Shown here: piece by piece, positions 8,753 to 17,140 of the stretch
Position numbering within the stretch: the stretch's first letter is position 1
How the letters are laid out: each line of letters begins with the position of its first letter
NCBI RefSeq assembly: GCF_012927305.1
Contig: NZ_JABBGH010000001.1
Location: 1,116,001-1,180,000, forward strand
DNA: 64,000 nt
Source: Hymenobacter polaris
Lineage (GTDB): Bacteria; Bacteroidota; Bacteroidia; Cytophagales; Hymenobacteraceae
Direction of reading: 5' to 3'
Notes under the pieces: model-generated
What the model was told of the DNA's origin: nothing
Databases searched by the model: none
What the model saw: the letters and a program-made list of their open reading frames with translations, nothing else
Made by a program: the position numbers and the translations under genes

Positions 8753-9060
8753 ACGTCAAAATTACGCCCGGCCGGGCTGGTCAGCCTTTTTATCCAGACC
8801 CCGCAGGCGCGTTAGGCAGCCAAGCGTGCCTACTGTTGCCTTGCCCCGTGTGCCCACAGAGACCCAGGCTAAGGGGTAGCGCCGGCCACCACACTCTCTA
8901 ATTGGCCTGACCGCTGGCAGCGTGGCCGGTGCGTGGCTTTCATTCATCTTTTCTTAATCCTTGTTGCTTTCAGCCTGGGCAACAAGTACTTTTACACATG
9001 AAGTACTGATGAAAAATAGTACACACCAAGTAGATTTTACCTACCAACCCATTCTTCTCT
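8753..9060. other. 308-nt intergenic region with sulP promoter
   Basis: Divergent spacer between the TPR lipoprotein and sulP. For sulP, TTG (8964-8966), 20 nt and TACTTTTA (8987-8994) resemble a promoter. A perfect 8-bp inverted repeat CTTGTTGC/GCAACAAG (8960-8967, 8979-8986) overlaps the TTG and ends just before the -7 box, like an operator. The stretch 8765-8940 contains nothing I can assign. Confidence 0.45.
8757..8764 (-). promoter_or_regulatory. TAATTTTG -7 box abutting the TPR lipoprotein start
   Basis: Exact TAnnTTTG match on the minus strand, ending 4 nt before ATG. If used, the RNA would start at or next to the start codon. No TTG is seen at the expected upstream distance. Confidence 0.4.
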
Positions 9061-10692
9061 ATGCCCCACCCGCTACCTGCTCCGGCACCGCTGGCTGCTG
9101 CTAAAGCAACTATTCCGCCCTCTCCCACTTCGCCTTTTGCCCACCTCAGCCAGGATGCGCCGGCGGGACTGGTAGTATTTCTGGTGGCGCTGCCGCTGTG
9201 TTTAGGCATTTCGCTGGCCTCGGGGGCGCCGCTGCTGGCGGGGCTGGTGGCGGGCATCGTGGGTGGGTTGGTGGTGAGTTTGCTGAGCGGCTCGCACGTG
9301 AGCGTGAGCGGGCCGGCGGCGGGCCTTACTATCGTCATGGTGTCGGCCATTGGCACCCTAGGGTCTTTTCCGGCGGTGGCGGCGGCTACGGCCGTGGCGG
9401 GCGTCATGCAGCTGGCGCTGGGCGCGGCGCGGGCGGGCATTATCGCGCTTTATTTTCCGGCGGCCGTTATTCGGGGGATGCTGGCGGCCATTGGCATCAT
9501 CCTCATTCTGAAGCAGCTGCCGCACTTCGTGGGGTTCGACAAGGACTACTTCGAAGACCTGGAGTTTTTCCAGGCCGACGGGCGCACCACCTTCACCGAG
9601 CTGGGAGCGGCCCTGGGGGCGTTTAGTCCCGGCTCGGTGCTGATTGGGCTGGCATCGCTGCTTTTGCTGCTGCTCTGGGACCGCCCGGTGGTGCGGCGCC
9701 AAGCCTGGGCGCGGCTGGTGCCGGGGGCGCTGGTGGCGGTGCTGGCCGCGCTGGGCCTCAACCAGTTGCTGCACCTACTGGCGCCGGCCTGGCAGGTGCG
9801 GCCCGCCCACCTGGTGCACTTGCCGGTGCTAACGACCCTAGGCCAGCTAAGCCGCGAAATGACCTGGCCCGACTACTCGGCCCTGCGCCGGCCGGCCACC
9901 TACGGCGTGGCCCTCACCATTGCCATCGTGGCCTCGCTCGAAACGCTGCTCAGTATCGAGGCCGTAGATAACCTTGACCCGCAGAAGCGCCACACCCCGC
10001 CCAACCGCGAGCTGCTGGCCCAGGGCGCGGGCAACCTCGTCAGCGCCCTGCTCGGCGGGCTGCCCCTCACGGCGGTTATCGTGCGCTCGTCGGCCAACAT
10101 TGCGGCCGGGGCGCGCACCCGGCTGGCGGCCTTTATTCACGGCACGCTGCTGCTGGCCAGCCTGTTGCTGCTGGGCCGCTGGCTGAATTTGATTCCGCTG
10201 TCGGCGCTGGCGGCGGTGCTGCTGGTGGTGGGCTTCAAGCTAACCAAGCCGGCGCTGTACCGGCAGCAGTGGCGCCTGGGCTGGGCGCAGTTCGGGCCGT
10301 TCATCTTCACCATCATCGCGGTGCTGTTCACCGACCTGCTGAAGGGCGTGAGCCTAGGGCTGGTGCTCGGGTTCTTCTTCATTCTCAAGGACAACGCCAA
10401 GGCCGGCTCGTATCTGCGCCGCGAATCGGGCGCCCCCGACGCCCCGCCCGCGCCCGGCGAACTGCTGCACCTGCGCCTGCCCGAGCACGTGTCGTTCCTC
10501 AACAAGGCCAGCATCGTGACTACCCTCGACCAGCTGCCCGCCGGCAGCCGCGTACTGCTCGATGGCAGCCGCTCCGATGTGATTGACCACGACGTGCTCG
10601 AAGCCATCGAAGCTTTTCGGCAGGCCGCCCCGGCCCGCGGCATCGAATTAGAACTGCGCGGGGTGCCGCAGGTGGCGCTGGCAGGGCACTAG
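9061..10692 (+). CDS. SulP-family anion transporter with STAS domain
   Basis: 543 residues. N-terminal SulP core with about 11-12 membrane segments from residue 35 (AGLVVFLVALPLCLGISLASGAPLLAGLVAGIVGGLV, then the family-like SGSHVSVSGPAAGLT), and a C-terminal STAS domain (about 460-535: LRLPEHVSFLNKASIVTTLDQL, LLDGSRSDVIDHDVLEAIEAF). SulP proteins carry sulfate, bicarbonate or other anions; many Bacteroidetes copies stand beside carbonic anhydrase and are thought to carry bicarbonate, but no such neighbour is present, so the substrate is open. The ATG is preceded by an AT-rich promoter region. Confidence 0.92.
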   Translation: MPHPLPAPAPLAAAKATIPPSPTSPFAHLSQDAPAGLVVFLVALPLCLGISLASGAPLLAGLVAGIVGGLVVSLLSGSHVSVSGPAAGLTIVMVSAIGTLGSFPAVAAATAVAGVMQLALGAARAGIIALYFPAAVIRGMLAAIGIILILKQLPHFVGFDKDYFEDLEFFQADGRTTFTELGAALGAFSPGSVLIGLASLLLLLLWDRPVVRRQAWARLVPGALVAVLAALGLNQLLHLLAPAWQVRPAHLVHLPVLTTLGQLSREMTWPDYSALRRPATYGVALTIAIVASLETLLSIEAVDNLDPQKRHTPPNRELLAQGAGNLVSALLGGLPLTAVIVRSSANIAAGARTRLAAFIHGTLLLASLLLLGRWLNLIPLSALAAVLLVVGFKLTKPALYRQQWRLGWAQFGPFIFTIIAVLFTDLLKGVSLGLVLGFFFILKDNAKAGSYLRRESGAPDAPPAPGELLHLRLPEHVSFLNKASIVTTLDQLPAGSRVLLDGSRSDVIDHDVLEAIEAFRQAAPARGIELELRGVPQVALAGH

Positions 10693-10768
10693 CCGGCCTG
10701 GAAAACTGCCACGCTACCACGGCCTTAGGGCGCCGACCTGGGCGCGGCGGCGCGGCCGGCAAAGGCAG

Positions 10769-11551
10769 CTACCGGGCGGCAGCCCGCAGCTGCTGGTTGA
10801 GCAGAGCCTCGGCCCTAGGGGGCGGCAGGCGCAGCAAAGCCGCGAAATGTTGCAAAAAAGAGGCGTAGGTGTTCTCGCTTTCTTCGAGCTGCTGAAAGGC
10901 GCCCACGCCGGCGCGCTGAGCCACTAGCTCATACACCAGCCCCGCTGCTACGTAGCGCGGGTTGGCGTTGGTGGGGTAGCGGAACTTGCTGGTGTAGAGG
11001 TCCTCGAACGTTACGCCAGGGTGCCGCTGCAAATCGAGGGCCACGGCGCGCAGGGTTTCGCGGTAGGGCGTGTGGCCATCTACGCCGCCCAGGTAGGTGG
11101 CCAGGCCCTCGGCTAGGAAATAGTTTTTTACGGCGGGGTACAGCATGTGCACGAACTCGTGGCGGTGCTGCTCGCGGCCGCGGCTGGAGAAAGTGCGGTT
11201 GAAGGCTTTTTGGGTGAAGCCGGTATTGTAGGCCAGCCAGTAATCGAAGTTGAACAGCCGGCCTAGCTCTTCCTCCGAACTCATCAAGTAATAGTCGAAG
11301 GGCTGCGCGCCGGGCGGGTGCAGCAGCGCCACCACCGAGTCGCAGAAGGCGCTGGCGCGGCGAGCCTGCGCAGGATTGAAAGTGAAGCCAGGCGGGTAGT
11401 GGAAGCGTACCTAGGGCGTGGCAAACGACTGCCAGCAGGACGTTTCGGTGTTCCAGCAGTTTTCGCGTTCCCAGGTGCCAGTGGCGTCGCGCGCGGCGTA
11501 GTAACGCAGCCAAAACGGCGGGTTCTAGTGCGTTTCCTGCACCCAGCCGGC
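10769..11551 (-). pseudogene. Broken putative zinc metallopeptidase-like gene, two in-frame ambers
   Basis: One continuous frame reads as protein from about 11551 to the stop at 10769, but carries TAG at 11525-11527 and 11411-11413. The sequence across them is clearly protein-like (NPPFWLRYYAARDATGTWE, then VRFHYPPGFTFNPAQARRAS), continuing into an intact 188-codon part with HEFVHM (HExxH) and a following EGLATYLGG, as in gluzincin-type zinc peptidases. The 5' end runs into the end of the symporter gene and no start is visible. A GTG at 11333-11335 could start the intact part but would drop conserved-looking sequence. Both ambers lie in CTAG, one inside CCTAGG, and both fit a CAG to TAG change. 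Confidence 0.65.
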
Positions 11552-11553
11552 CG

Positions 11554-12879
11554 CTAGTGCGATTCTAGCAGCGGCTGCGGCACGGCGGCCGGGGCCATCT
11601 GAGTTACTGGTACGGCGTGCCCGGCAATGGCGGCCTGGTAGCGGGCCTCGTCAAACTCGCCCTCGCTTTTGGCAATGACCAGCGTGGCCACGCCATTGCC
11701 GATGACGTTGGTGATGGCGCGGGCTTCGCTCATGAAGCGGTCGACGCCCAGCAGCAGGGCCACGCTCTCGACCGGAATGGTTTTGGTAGCGGCCAGCGTG
11801 GAAGCCAGCACAATGAAGCCCGAGCCTGTGACGCCCGCCGCCCCCTTGCTGGTGACGATGAGAATGCCAATGAGCGTGAGCTGCTGGGTGAACGTGAGCG
11901 GGATGTTAAACGCCTGGGCCAGAAAGATAACCGCAACGGAAAGGTAGATGCTCGTGCCGTCGAGGTTGAACGAGTAGCCCGTCGGAATGACCAGACCCGC
12001 CACCGAGCGCGAGCAGCCCAGGCGCTCCAGCTTGTCAATCATGCGCGGCAGGGCCGACTCCGACGACGAGGTGCCCAGCACCAGCAGAATCTCTTCTTTG
12101 ATAAAGCTCAGGTACGCGCCCAGGCGCAGCTTGTAGTAGCGCAGTATCAGGTTGAGCACCACGAAGATGAACAGGAACATGGTGACGTACACCACCAGCA
12201 TGAGCTTGCCCAGCGGCAGCAGCGTGGCGATGCCGTACTTGCCGATGGTGAAGGCCATGCCCCCGAAGGCCCCTAGGGGTGCCAGCTTCATCACCAGCCC
12301 CAGCACCTGAAACATAACGGCCGACAGCCGCTCCAGCGTGCGCGTGAGCGGAGCCAGGGGCTCGCCCAAGCGATTGAGGGCCAGCCCAAAGAGCACCGCA
12401 AACAGCAGCACCTGCAGGATGTCGCCCTGAGCAAAGGCGCCCACCACGTTGTCGGGCACGATGTGGGTGAAGAACTCCACCCAGTTCATCTCGCCCGCCT
12501 TGTCGGTAAACTTGGCGGCTTCCTCGGTTTTCTTGCTGTCGAGCAGCACGGCCTGGGCCGTGGCTTGCACGCCGGCGCCCGGCTGCGTGAGGTTGGCCAC
12601 GCCGATGCCGATGGCCAGGGCCAGCGTAGTCACGATTTCGAAGTAGAGCAGGGCCTTGCCCCCCACCCGGCCCACTTTCTTGAGGCTGCCCATACCGGCG
12701 ATGCCCAGCACCACGGTCAGGAAGATAATGGGCGCTATCAGCATCTTTATCAAGTTGATAAAGGTGTCGGCCACGGGCTTGAGGCCGGCGCCGAGCCTGG
12801 GAAAGAGCGCGCCCACCAGCACCCCGAGGGCAATGGCCGTGAGCACCTGCACGGTGAGGTTGGAATACCAGCGTTTCAT
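11554..12879 (-). CDS. Dicarboxylate/amino acid:cation symporter (DAACS family)
   Basis: 441-residue inner-membrane carrier taking up C4-dicarboxylates or acidic amino acids with H+ or Na+. Family marks: the serine-rich loop [12 protein letters not shown], the substrate-region [14 protein letters not shown], the second loop [19 protein letters not shown], and [21 protein letters not shown]. These resemble DctA more than GltP, so dicarboxylate is likely. A TATCTTGC box on the minus strand near 13012-13019 may be its promoter, giving a leader of about 130 nt. Its 3' end abuts the broken peptidase gene. Confidence 0.92.
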   Translation of the reverse strand: MKRWYSNLTVQVLTAIALGVLVGALFPRLGAGLKPVADTFINLIKMLIAPIIFLTVVLGIAGMGSLKKVGRVGGKALLYFEIVTTLALAIGIGVANLTQPGAGVQATAQAVLLDSKKTEEAAKFTDKAGEMNWVEFFTHIVPDNVVGAFAQGDILQVLLFAVLFGLALNRLGEPLAPLTRTLERLSAVMFQVLGLVMKLAPLGAFGGMAFTIGKYGIATLLPLGKLMLVVYVTMFLFIFVVLNLILRYYKLRLGAYLSFIKEEILLVLGTSSSESALPRMIDKLERLGCSRSVAGLVIPTGYSFNLDGTSIYLSVAVIFLAQAFNIPLTFTQQLTLIGILIVTSKGAAGVTGSGFIVLASTLAATKTIPVESVALLLGVDRFMSEARAITNVIGNGVATLVIAKSEGEFDEARYQAAIAGHAVPVTQMAPAAVPQPLLESH

Positions 12880-13113
12880 GGGTGAGAGGAGGCGGGAGAA
12901 GGTAGCGAAAAGAACCGGGGCCTAGGCTTTGGCGCCGGGGTCGGTAGTGAGGCGCGAGGTGGTGCGGGTTTCGGGCATTTGCACAAACAGCCGCAGCCAC
13001 GTACCGGCGCAAGATAAACGGCGCGCCCAACGAGCAAGGCAGCCCCTAAGCAGTGGCTGGCGGCGGGGCCGCCGGCCGTAGCCCTAGGGCCCAGTGGCCC
13101 GCCAAGGGCGGCG

Positions 13114-13869
13114 TCAGCTCACGCCTCGAAAAAAATTATCCAGCAGAATGGCCGCCGACACGGCCACGTTCAGGCTTTCGGCGCGGCCGCCGGGGCCGTG
13201 CGGAATGTGCAGGCGCTGCGTGAGGGCCTGGCCAACGGCTTCGCTCAGGCCGTGGCTTTCGCTGCCCATCACCAGCACGCCCCTGGGGGCTAGGGCCAGG
13301 CGGTGCACGTTGTCGCCGTGCAGGTCGGCTCCGAATACCGCCGTTTCGGCCGGCAGCTCGCTTAGCCAGGTGGCCAGGTCACGGCCGGCCCACACCGGCA
13401 CCCGGCCGAAGGCGCCCATGCTGGCGGCCACGGCCTTGGGGTTGAAGGGGTCGGCGCAGTGCTCGCTCAGCACCAGGCCGGGCAGGCCGTACCAGTCGGC
13501 CAGGCGCCAGAGGGTGCCCAGGTTGCCGGGGTCGGCCACGCCGTCGAGGGCCAGCACGAGCTGGGTGGTGGGCAAGGTGGGCAGCAGGGGCCCTAGGGCA
13601 GGCTGGCGTACTACGGCCAGGGCGGCGGCGTTAGTTTGCAGCGTGCCCAGCTGGGTTAGCTCCTCTTCGCTGGCCAAATGCAGCGGGGCGCGGGCGGCGG
13701 CCAGCTGCGGGGCGAAGGCGGGCGTGGCCACCAGGTGCTCGATGGCCAGGCCCGCGCCGAGCAACTCTAGCACGCTTTTGGCACCTTCGACCAGGAAGGC
13801 GGCGTGGCGCTGCCGATATTTGCGCTGGTGCAGCGACCGAATGTATTTGGCGAGAGCTTTTGAAACCAT
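13114..13869 (-). CDS. TrmH/SpoU-family RNA 2'-O-methyltransferase
   Basis: 251-residue SPOUT methylase of tRNA or rRNA. The N-terminal substrate-binding part (MVSKALAKYIRSLHQRKYRQ, AAFLVEGAKSVLEL) is typical. The knot domain shows LALDGVADPGNLGTLWRLADW (motif 1), LVMGSESHGLSE (motif 2) and IPHGPGGRAESLNVAVSAAILL (motif 3). The exact target nucleotide is unknown. The start ATG at 13867-13869 matches the family; its 5' end overlaps the divergent Omp85 gene by about 10 bp. Confidence 0.93.
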   Translation of the reverse strand: MVSKALAKYIRSLHQRKYRQRHAAFLVEGAKSVLELLGAGLAIEHLVATPAFAPQLAAARAPLHLASEEELTQLGTLQTNAAALAVVRQPALGPLLPTLPTTQLVLALDGVADPGNLGTLWRLADWYGLPGLVLSEHCADPFNPKAVAASMGAFGRVPVWAGRDLATWLSELPAETAVFGADLHGDNVHRLALAPRGVLVMGSESHGLSEAVGQALTQRLHIPHGPGGRAESLNVAVSAAILLDNFFRGVS

Positions 13870-16751
13870 TGGACCCACAAAGTAACGACCACCCGCGGCG
13901 GCGTGGCGCGGCGGGCGGCCGGGGCCTACTGGCGCTGGTGGCGCTGTGGCTGGCCGTGGGCTGCTCGCCGCTGCGCCTGCTGGCGCCCAACGAGCGCCTG
14001 CTGACGAAGGTAACGATTGAGAGCGACGGCCTGACCACGGCCCAGCAGGAGCGCATGCTAACACTGGTGCAGCAAAAGCCCAACCGCAACCTGCCGCTGC
14101 CCCGACTGGCCATCTACCAGCTGGGGCACTCGTTCTACGACTCGGCCCGCATCAAGCGGCACATTGCGCGCATTCAGGCCAAGTACGCCGACAAGATTGC
14201 CCAGGCGGGCACCGACTCGGCCCGCGTGGGGCGGCTGGCCGACCGCCGCGACCGCCGCCTGGCCCGCAAGCGCACGGCTCTTAACAAGGGCAACGCCATT
14301 ATGCGCCTCGGCGAGCCGCCCGTGCTCTACGACCCCACCCTGAGCGCCCGCACCGTGGAGCAGCTCAAAACGTACCTGCACTCGCAGGGCTACTTCCGGG
14401 CCCAGGTGAGCTACTTCGACACGGCCCGCGCCAAGCGCAGCCCCGGCGGCATCGTGCGCAACCTGCTGGGCAGCAAGCCCGTGCGAGCCACCCCCCTGCG
14501 CGATTCCCTGACCGGCCAGCGCCTGTACCGGCGCGTGGCCGTGACCTACGAGGTGAAGGAAGGCCCCGAGTTTACCCTGAGCCAGCTGGCGCGCATCGTG
14601 CCCGACTCGGGGGTGGCGCGCGTGATTGCCCAAAGCCAGACGGACGCGCTGCTGCACCGCGGCGACGCCTACAACGAGGACGCGATTGGGCTGGAGCGCC
14701 AGCGCCTCGAAACGCTGCTCAAAAACGCGGGCTACTACGATTTTCGGGCCCAACTGATTTCCTTTGAGGCTGATACGAGCTTTGAGAAGCAGCAAGTGCG
14801 CCTGCGCATGCTGCTAGCCAGCCCCCCCGGCGGCCTGCGCCGCTACCGCCTGCGCCAGGTAACGCTGCTGACCGACGTGAGCCGGGCCCGCGCCCTGCGC
14901 GCCACGGCCGGCGATACTGCCCGCCTGGGGCGGCGGTCGTACCGCCAGCAGCTGGCCGCCGACACGGCGGCCGCCCGCGTGGCCACCAACGCCAACCGCA
15001 CGGGCCGCATCTCGACGGCCAACCTGCCGGCGGGCGTTACCCCGGCGGCCGTGTCCGACTCCATGACGGCCAGCCGGCTGCGGCGCACGGGCCGCCGCGT
15101 GGCCCCGCGCGATACCGTGCGCCAGGATTCGGTGCTGATTGCCAGCCGCGGGCCGCTCGAAATCAGCCCCAAGGTGCTGGTGCGCCAGGTGCCGCTGCGG
15201 CCGGGCCAGCTCTACAACCTCACCCGCACGCAGCGCGCCCAGCGCCAGCTGTCGGCCCTGGACATGTTTCAGTTCAACACCGTGACCTACCGCAAGGTGG
15301 CGGCCGACAGCCGGGTGAGCTTCGACAACGTGGCCCGCGACACCACCAACGCCGACGTGGCCCTGGCCGATACCCTGCGGCCGGCCCTAGGGCCCCCGCG
15401 GCCCCCCGCCGCGCTGGAGTCGCCCACGGGCTTTCTCGACGCCACCATCACCACCTCGCCTAGCCCGCGCTTTTCCGAAACCACCGAATTTGGCGGCACC
15501 TACGTGGCCGACAAGGTGGGGCCCTTCGGCAACCTGCGCCTGAAGTGGCGCAACCCCTTTGGCGGGGCCGAGGTGCTGGAGCTAAGCGCCCGCGCCGGCC
15601 TGGAAGGCCAGCTGGCCCGCCTCGACCTGAATGACGCCACCAACACGTCTTCCCTTTACACCCTGCAGTACGGCGCCTCGGCGGCCCTGGTGGTGCCGCA
15701 GTTTCTGGTGCCCTTCGGCCTCGGCAATTTCCTGCGCAACGACCAGCCGCGCACCCGGTTCTCGGTTTCCAACAACTACACCAAAACCCCTTACTACACC
15801 CGCAGCAACACGGAGGCCACGCTCGACTACCTCTGGCAACCCAGTGTTTACCAGCAGTATATCTTTACGCCCCTGGATATTGGCATCGTCAGCACGCCGT
15901 TTGTGAGCGAGGCCTACCAGGCGCAGCTGGATACGCTGCGCATCAAATTTGGCAGCCCGCTCTACCAGTCGTTTCGCAACATCTACGAGCCGAGCTTCAG
16001 CTTCAGCTCCATCTTCAACTCCAACGACATCAACCAGACGCGCTCGGCGCACTACTTCCGCTGGTTTGTGGAGCTGGGCGGGCTCACGCGCGGGCTCTAC
16101 CGCGACGCCGGCTGGTTTAAGGACACCGGCTTGTCGGTGTATAACTTCTACAAAGTCACGGCCGACTACCGGCAGTACTACAAGCTGTCGCCCACCACCT
16201 ACCTGGCCTGGCGCCTCAATGGTGGCATAGCCCAGGCCCTGACGGCCACGCCCCCCGCCCAGGCCGGCGACAGCGAGTATATTATTCCCTACGACAAGTT
16301 TTTGTTTGCGGGGGGCTCGAACAGCGTGCGGGCCTGGGCGCCGCGCCGGCTGGGCATCGGCTCCTTTGCCACCACCAAGCCCGACGGCACCCGCGACTAC
16401 GTGACCGAGCAGCCGGGCAACGTGCTGCTGGAAGGGTCGGTAGAATACCGCTTCCCGCTGTACTCGTTCATCAACGGCGCCGTGTTCACCGATTTTGGCA
16501 ACGTGTGGTCGCTGCAGCCTGACGACCGGCGCCCGGGGGCAAAATTCCAGCTCGACTCGTTCTACAAGCAGTTTGCGGTGGCGTCGGGCTTCGGCCTGCG
16601 CATGGATTTCACGTTCATCATCCTGCGCTTCGACATTGCCACGAAAGTGTACGACCCCACGGTGCCCGACGCCCCTTGGCGCCTACGCGAGGCCATTCGC
16701 ACCACTACCAACCAAACGATTATCAACGTGGGCATCGGCTACCCTTTCTAG
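13860..16751 (+). CDS. Omp85-family (BamA/TamA-like) outer-membrane lipoprotein, TTG start
   Basis: 963 residues. A lipoprotein-type signal (RRRGAAGGRGLLALVALWLAVGC) is followed by POTRA-like sequence, a long charged and Ala/Arg-rich section (about 320-430), and a C-terminal barrel ending in IINVGIGYPF, with a final Phe as in outer-membrane barrels. GGSNSVRAWAPRRLG near residue 820 looks like the Omp85 loop-6 VRGF motif, here VRAW. The TTG at 13860 or the TTG at 13869 must be the start, as no ATG or GTG precedes the signal peptide. It probably assembles or exports outer-membrane proteins or lipids. The divergent TrmH-type gene shares its 5' end, a pairing I recall from other Bacteroidetes. 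Confidence 0.87.
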   Translation: MKPLDPQSNDHPRRRGAAGGRGLLALVALWLAVGCSPLRLLAPNERLLTKVTIESDGLTTAQQERMLTLVQQKPNRNLPLPRLAIYQLGHSFYDSARIKRHIARIQAKYADKIAQAGTDSARVGRLADRRDRRLARKRTALNKGNAIMRLGEPPVLYDPTLSARTVEQLKTYLHSQGYFRAQVSYFDTARAKRSPGGIVRNLLGSKPVRATPLRDSLTGQRLYRRVAVTYEVKEGPEFTLSQLARIVPDSGVARVIAQSQTDALLHRGDAYNEDAIGLERQRLETLLKNAGYYDFRAQLISFEADTSFEKQQVRLRMLLASPPGGLRRYRLRQVTLLTDVSRARALRATAGDTARLGRRSYRQQLAADTAAARVATNANRTGRISTANLPAGVTPAAVSDSMTASRLRRTGRRVAPRDTVRQDSVLIASRGPLEISPKVLVRQVPLRPGQLYNLTRTQRAQRQLSALDMFQFNTVTYRKVAADSRVSFDNVARDTTNADVALADTLRPALGPPRPPAALESPTGFLDATITTSPSPRFSETTEFGGTYVADKVGPFGNLRLKWRNPFGGAEVLELSARAGLEGQLARLDLNDATNTSSLYTLQYGASAALVVPQFLVPFGLGNFLRNDQPRTRFSVSNNYTKTPYYTRSNTEATLDYLWQPSVYQQYIFTPLDIGIVSTPFVSEAYQAQLDTLRIKFGSPLYQSFRNIYEPSFSFSSIFNSNDINQTRSAHYFRWFVELGGLTRGLYRDAGWFKDTGLSVYNFYKVTADYRQYYKLSPTTYLAWRLNGGIAQALTATPPAQAGDSEYIIPYDKFLFAGGSNSVRAWAPRRLGIGSFATTKPDGTRDYVTEQPGNVLLEGSVEYRFPLYSFINGAVFTDFGNVWSLQPDDRRPGAKFQLDSFYKQFAVASGFGLRMDFTFIILRFDIATKVYDPTVPDAPWRLREAIRTTTNQTIINVGIGYPF

Positions 16752-16855
16752 CCCGGAGGGGGCCTAGGGCCAGGCGGGTGCAATCAATTTGGGGACGGGC
16801 GGGTTGTAGAGGCTACGCCAGCGCCGCTTGGGCGCGGCCTTTAGCTTTCTTACTC

Positions 16856-17062
16856 ATGGCTACCCAACGCTTCAAAACCACCATCAACTGCGCCAACTGC
16901 CTGCGGGCCGTGACGCCCACCCTCAACGCCGAGCCGGCCATCAGCACCTGGCAGGTGGACACCACCACCCCCGACAAGGTGCTGACGGTAGAAACCACCC
17001 TGGCCCCCGCCCAGGTGGCGGCGCTGGTGCAGGAAGCCGGCTTCGACGCCCGGCCCCTGTAG
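16856..17062 (+). CDS. Heavy-metal-associated (HMA) domain protein
   Basis: 68-residue single HMA domain with the metal site NCANCLRAVTP (CxxC), lacking the Met usually found two residues before the first Cys. It resembles copper chaperones of the CopZ type and ends AGFDARPL, like the family's conserved GF region. The ATG at 16856-16858 gives the standard length. A TAGCTTTC box at 16842-16849 may be a promoter with a very short leader. No copper ATPase is nearby. Confidence 0.85.
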   Translation: MATQRFKTTINCANCLRAVTPTLNAEPAISTWQVDTTTPDKVLTVETTLAPAQVAALVQEAGFDARPL

Positions 17063-17091
17063 TAGCCCGGCCCCTAGGGCCGTAGCCTACC

Positions 17092-17127
17092 AAAAAGGCC
17101 CATCCCGCGCGGGATGGGCCTTTTTTT
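17092..17127. terminator. Bidirectional terminator, perfect palindrome
   Basis: A run of A, the stem GGCCCATCCCGC/GCGGGATGGGCC without loop, and a run of T. It serves the HMA gene (plus) and the convergent 910-residue gene (minus). Confidence 0.9.
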
Positions 17128-17140
17128 AGTCCGCAATTTT

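Noticed and set aside
8762..8947. 61-codon minus frame upstream of sulP
   Set aside because: No motif, overlaps the promoter-like region, no start signal.
9061..10692. Firm call as sulfate permease
   Set aside because: SulP substrate cannot be read from sequence; bicarbonate is as likely.
11411..11527. Amber recoding (TAG read as an amino acid)
   Set aside because: Many intact genes here end with TAG, such as the APC permease and the esterase; loss of function is simpler.
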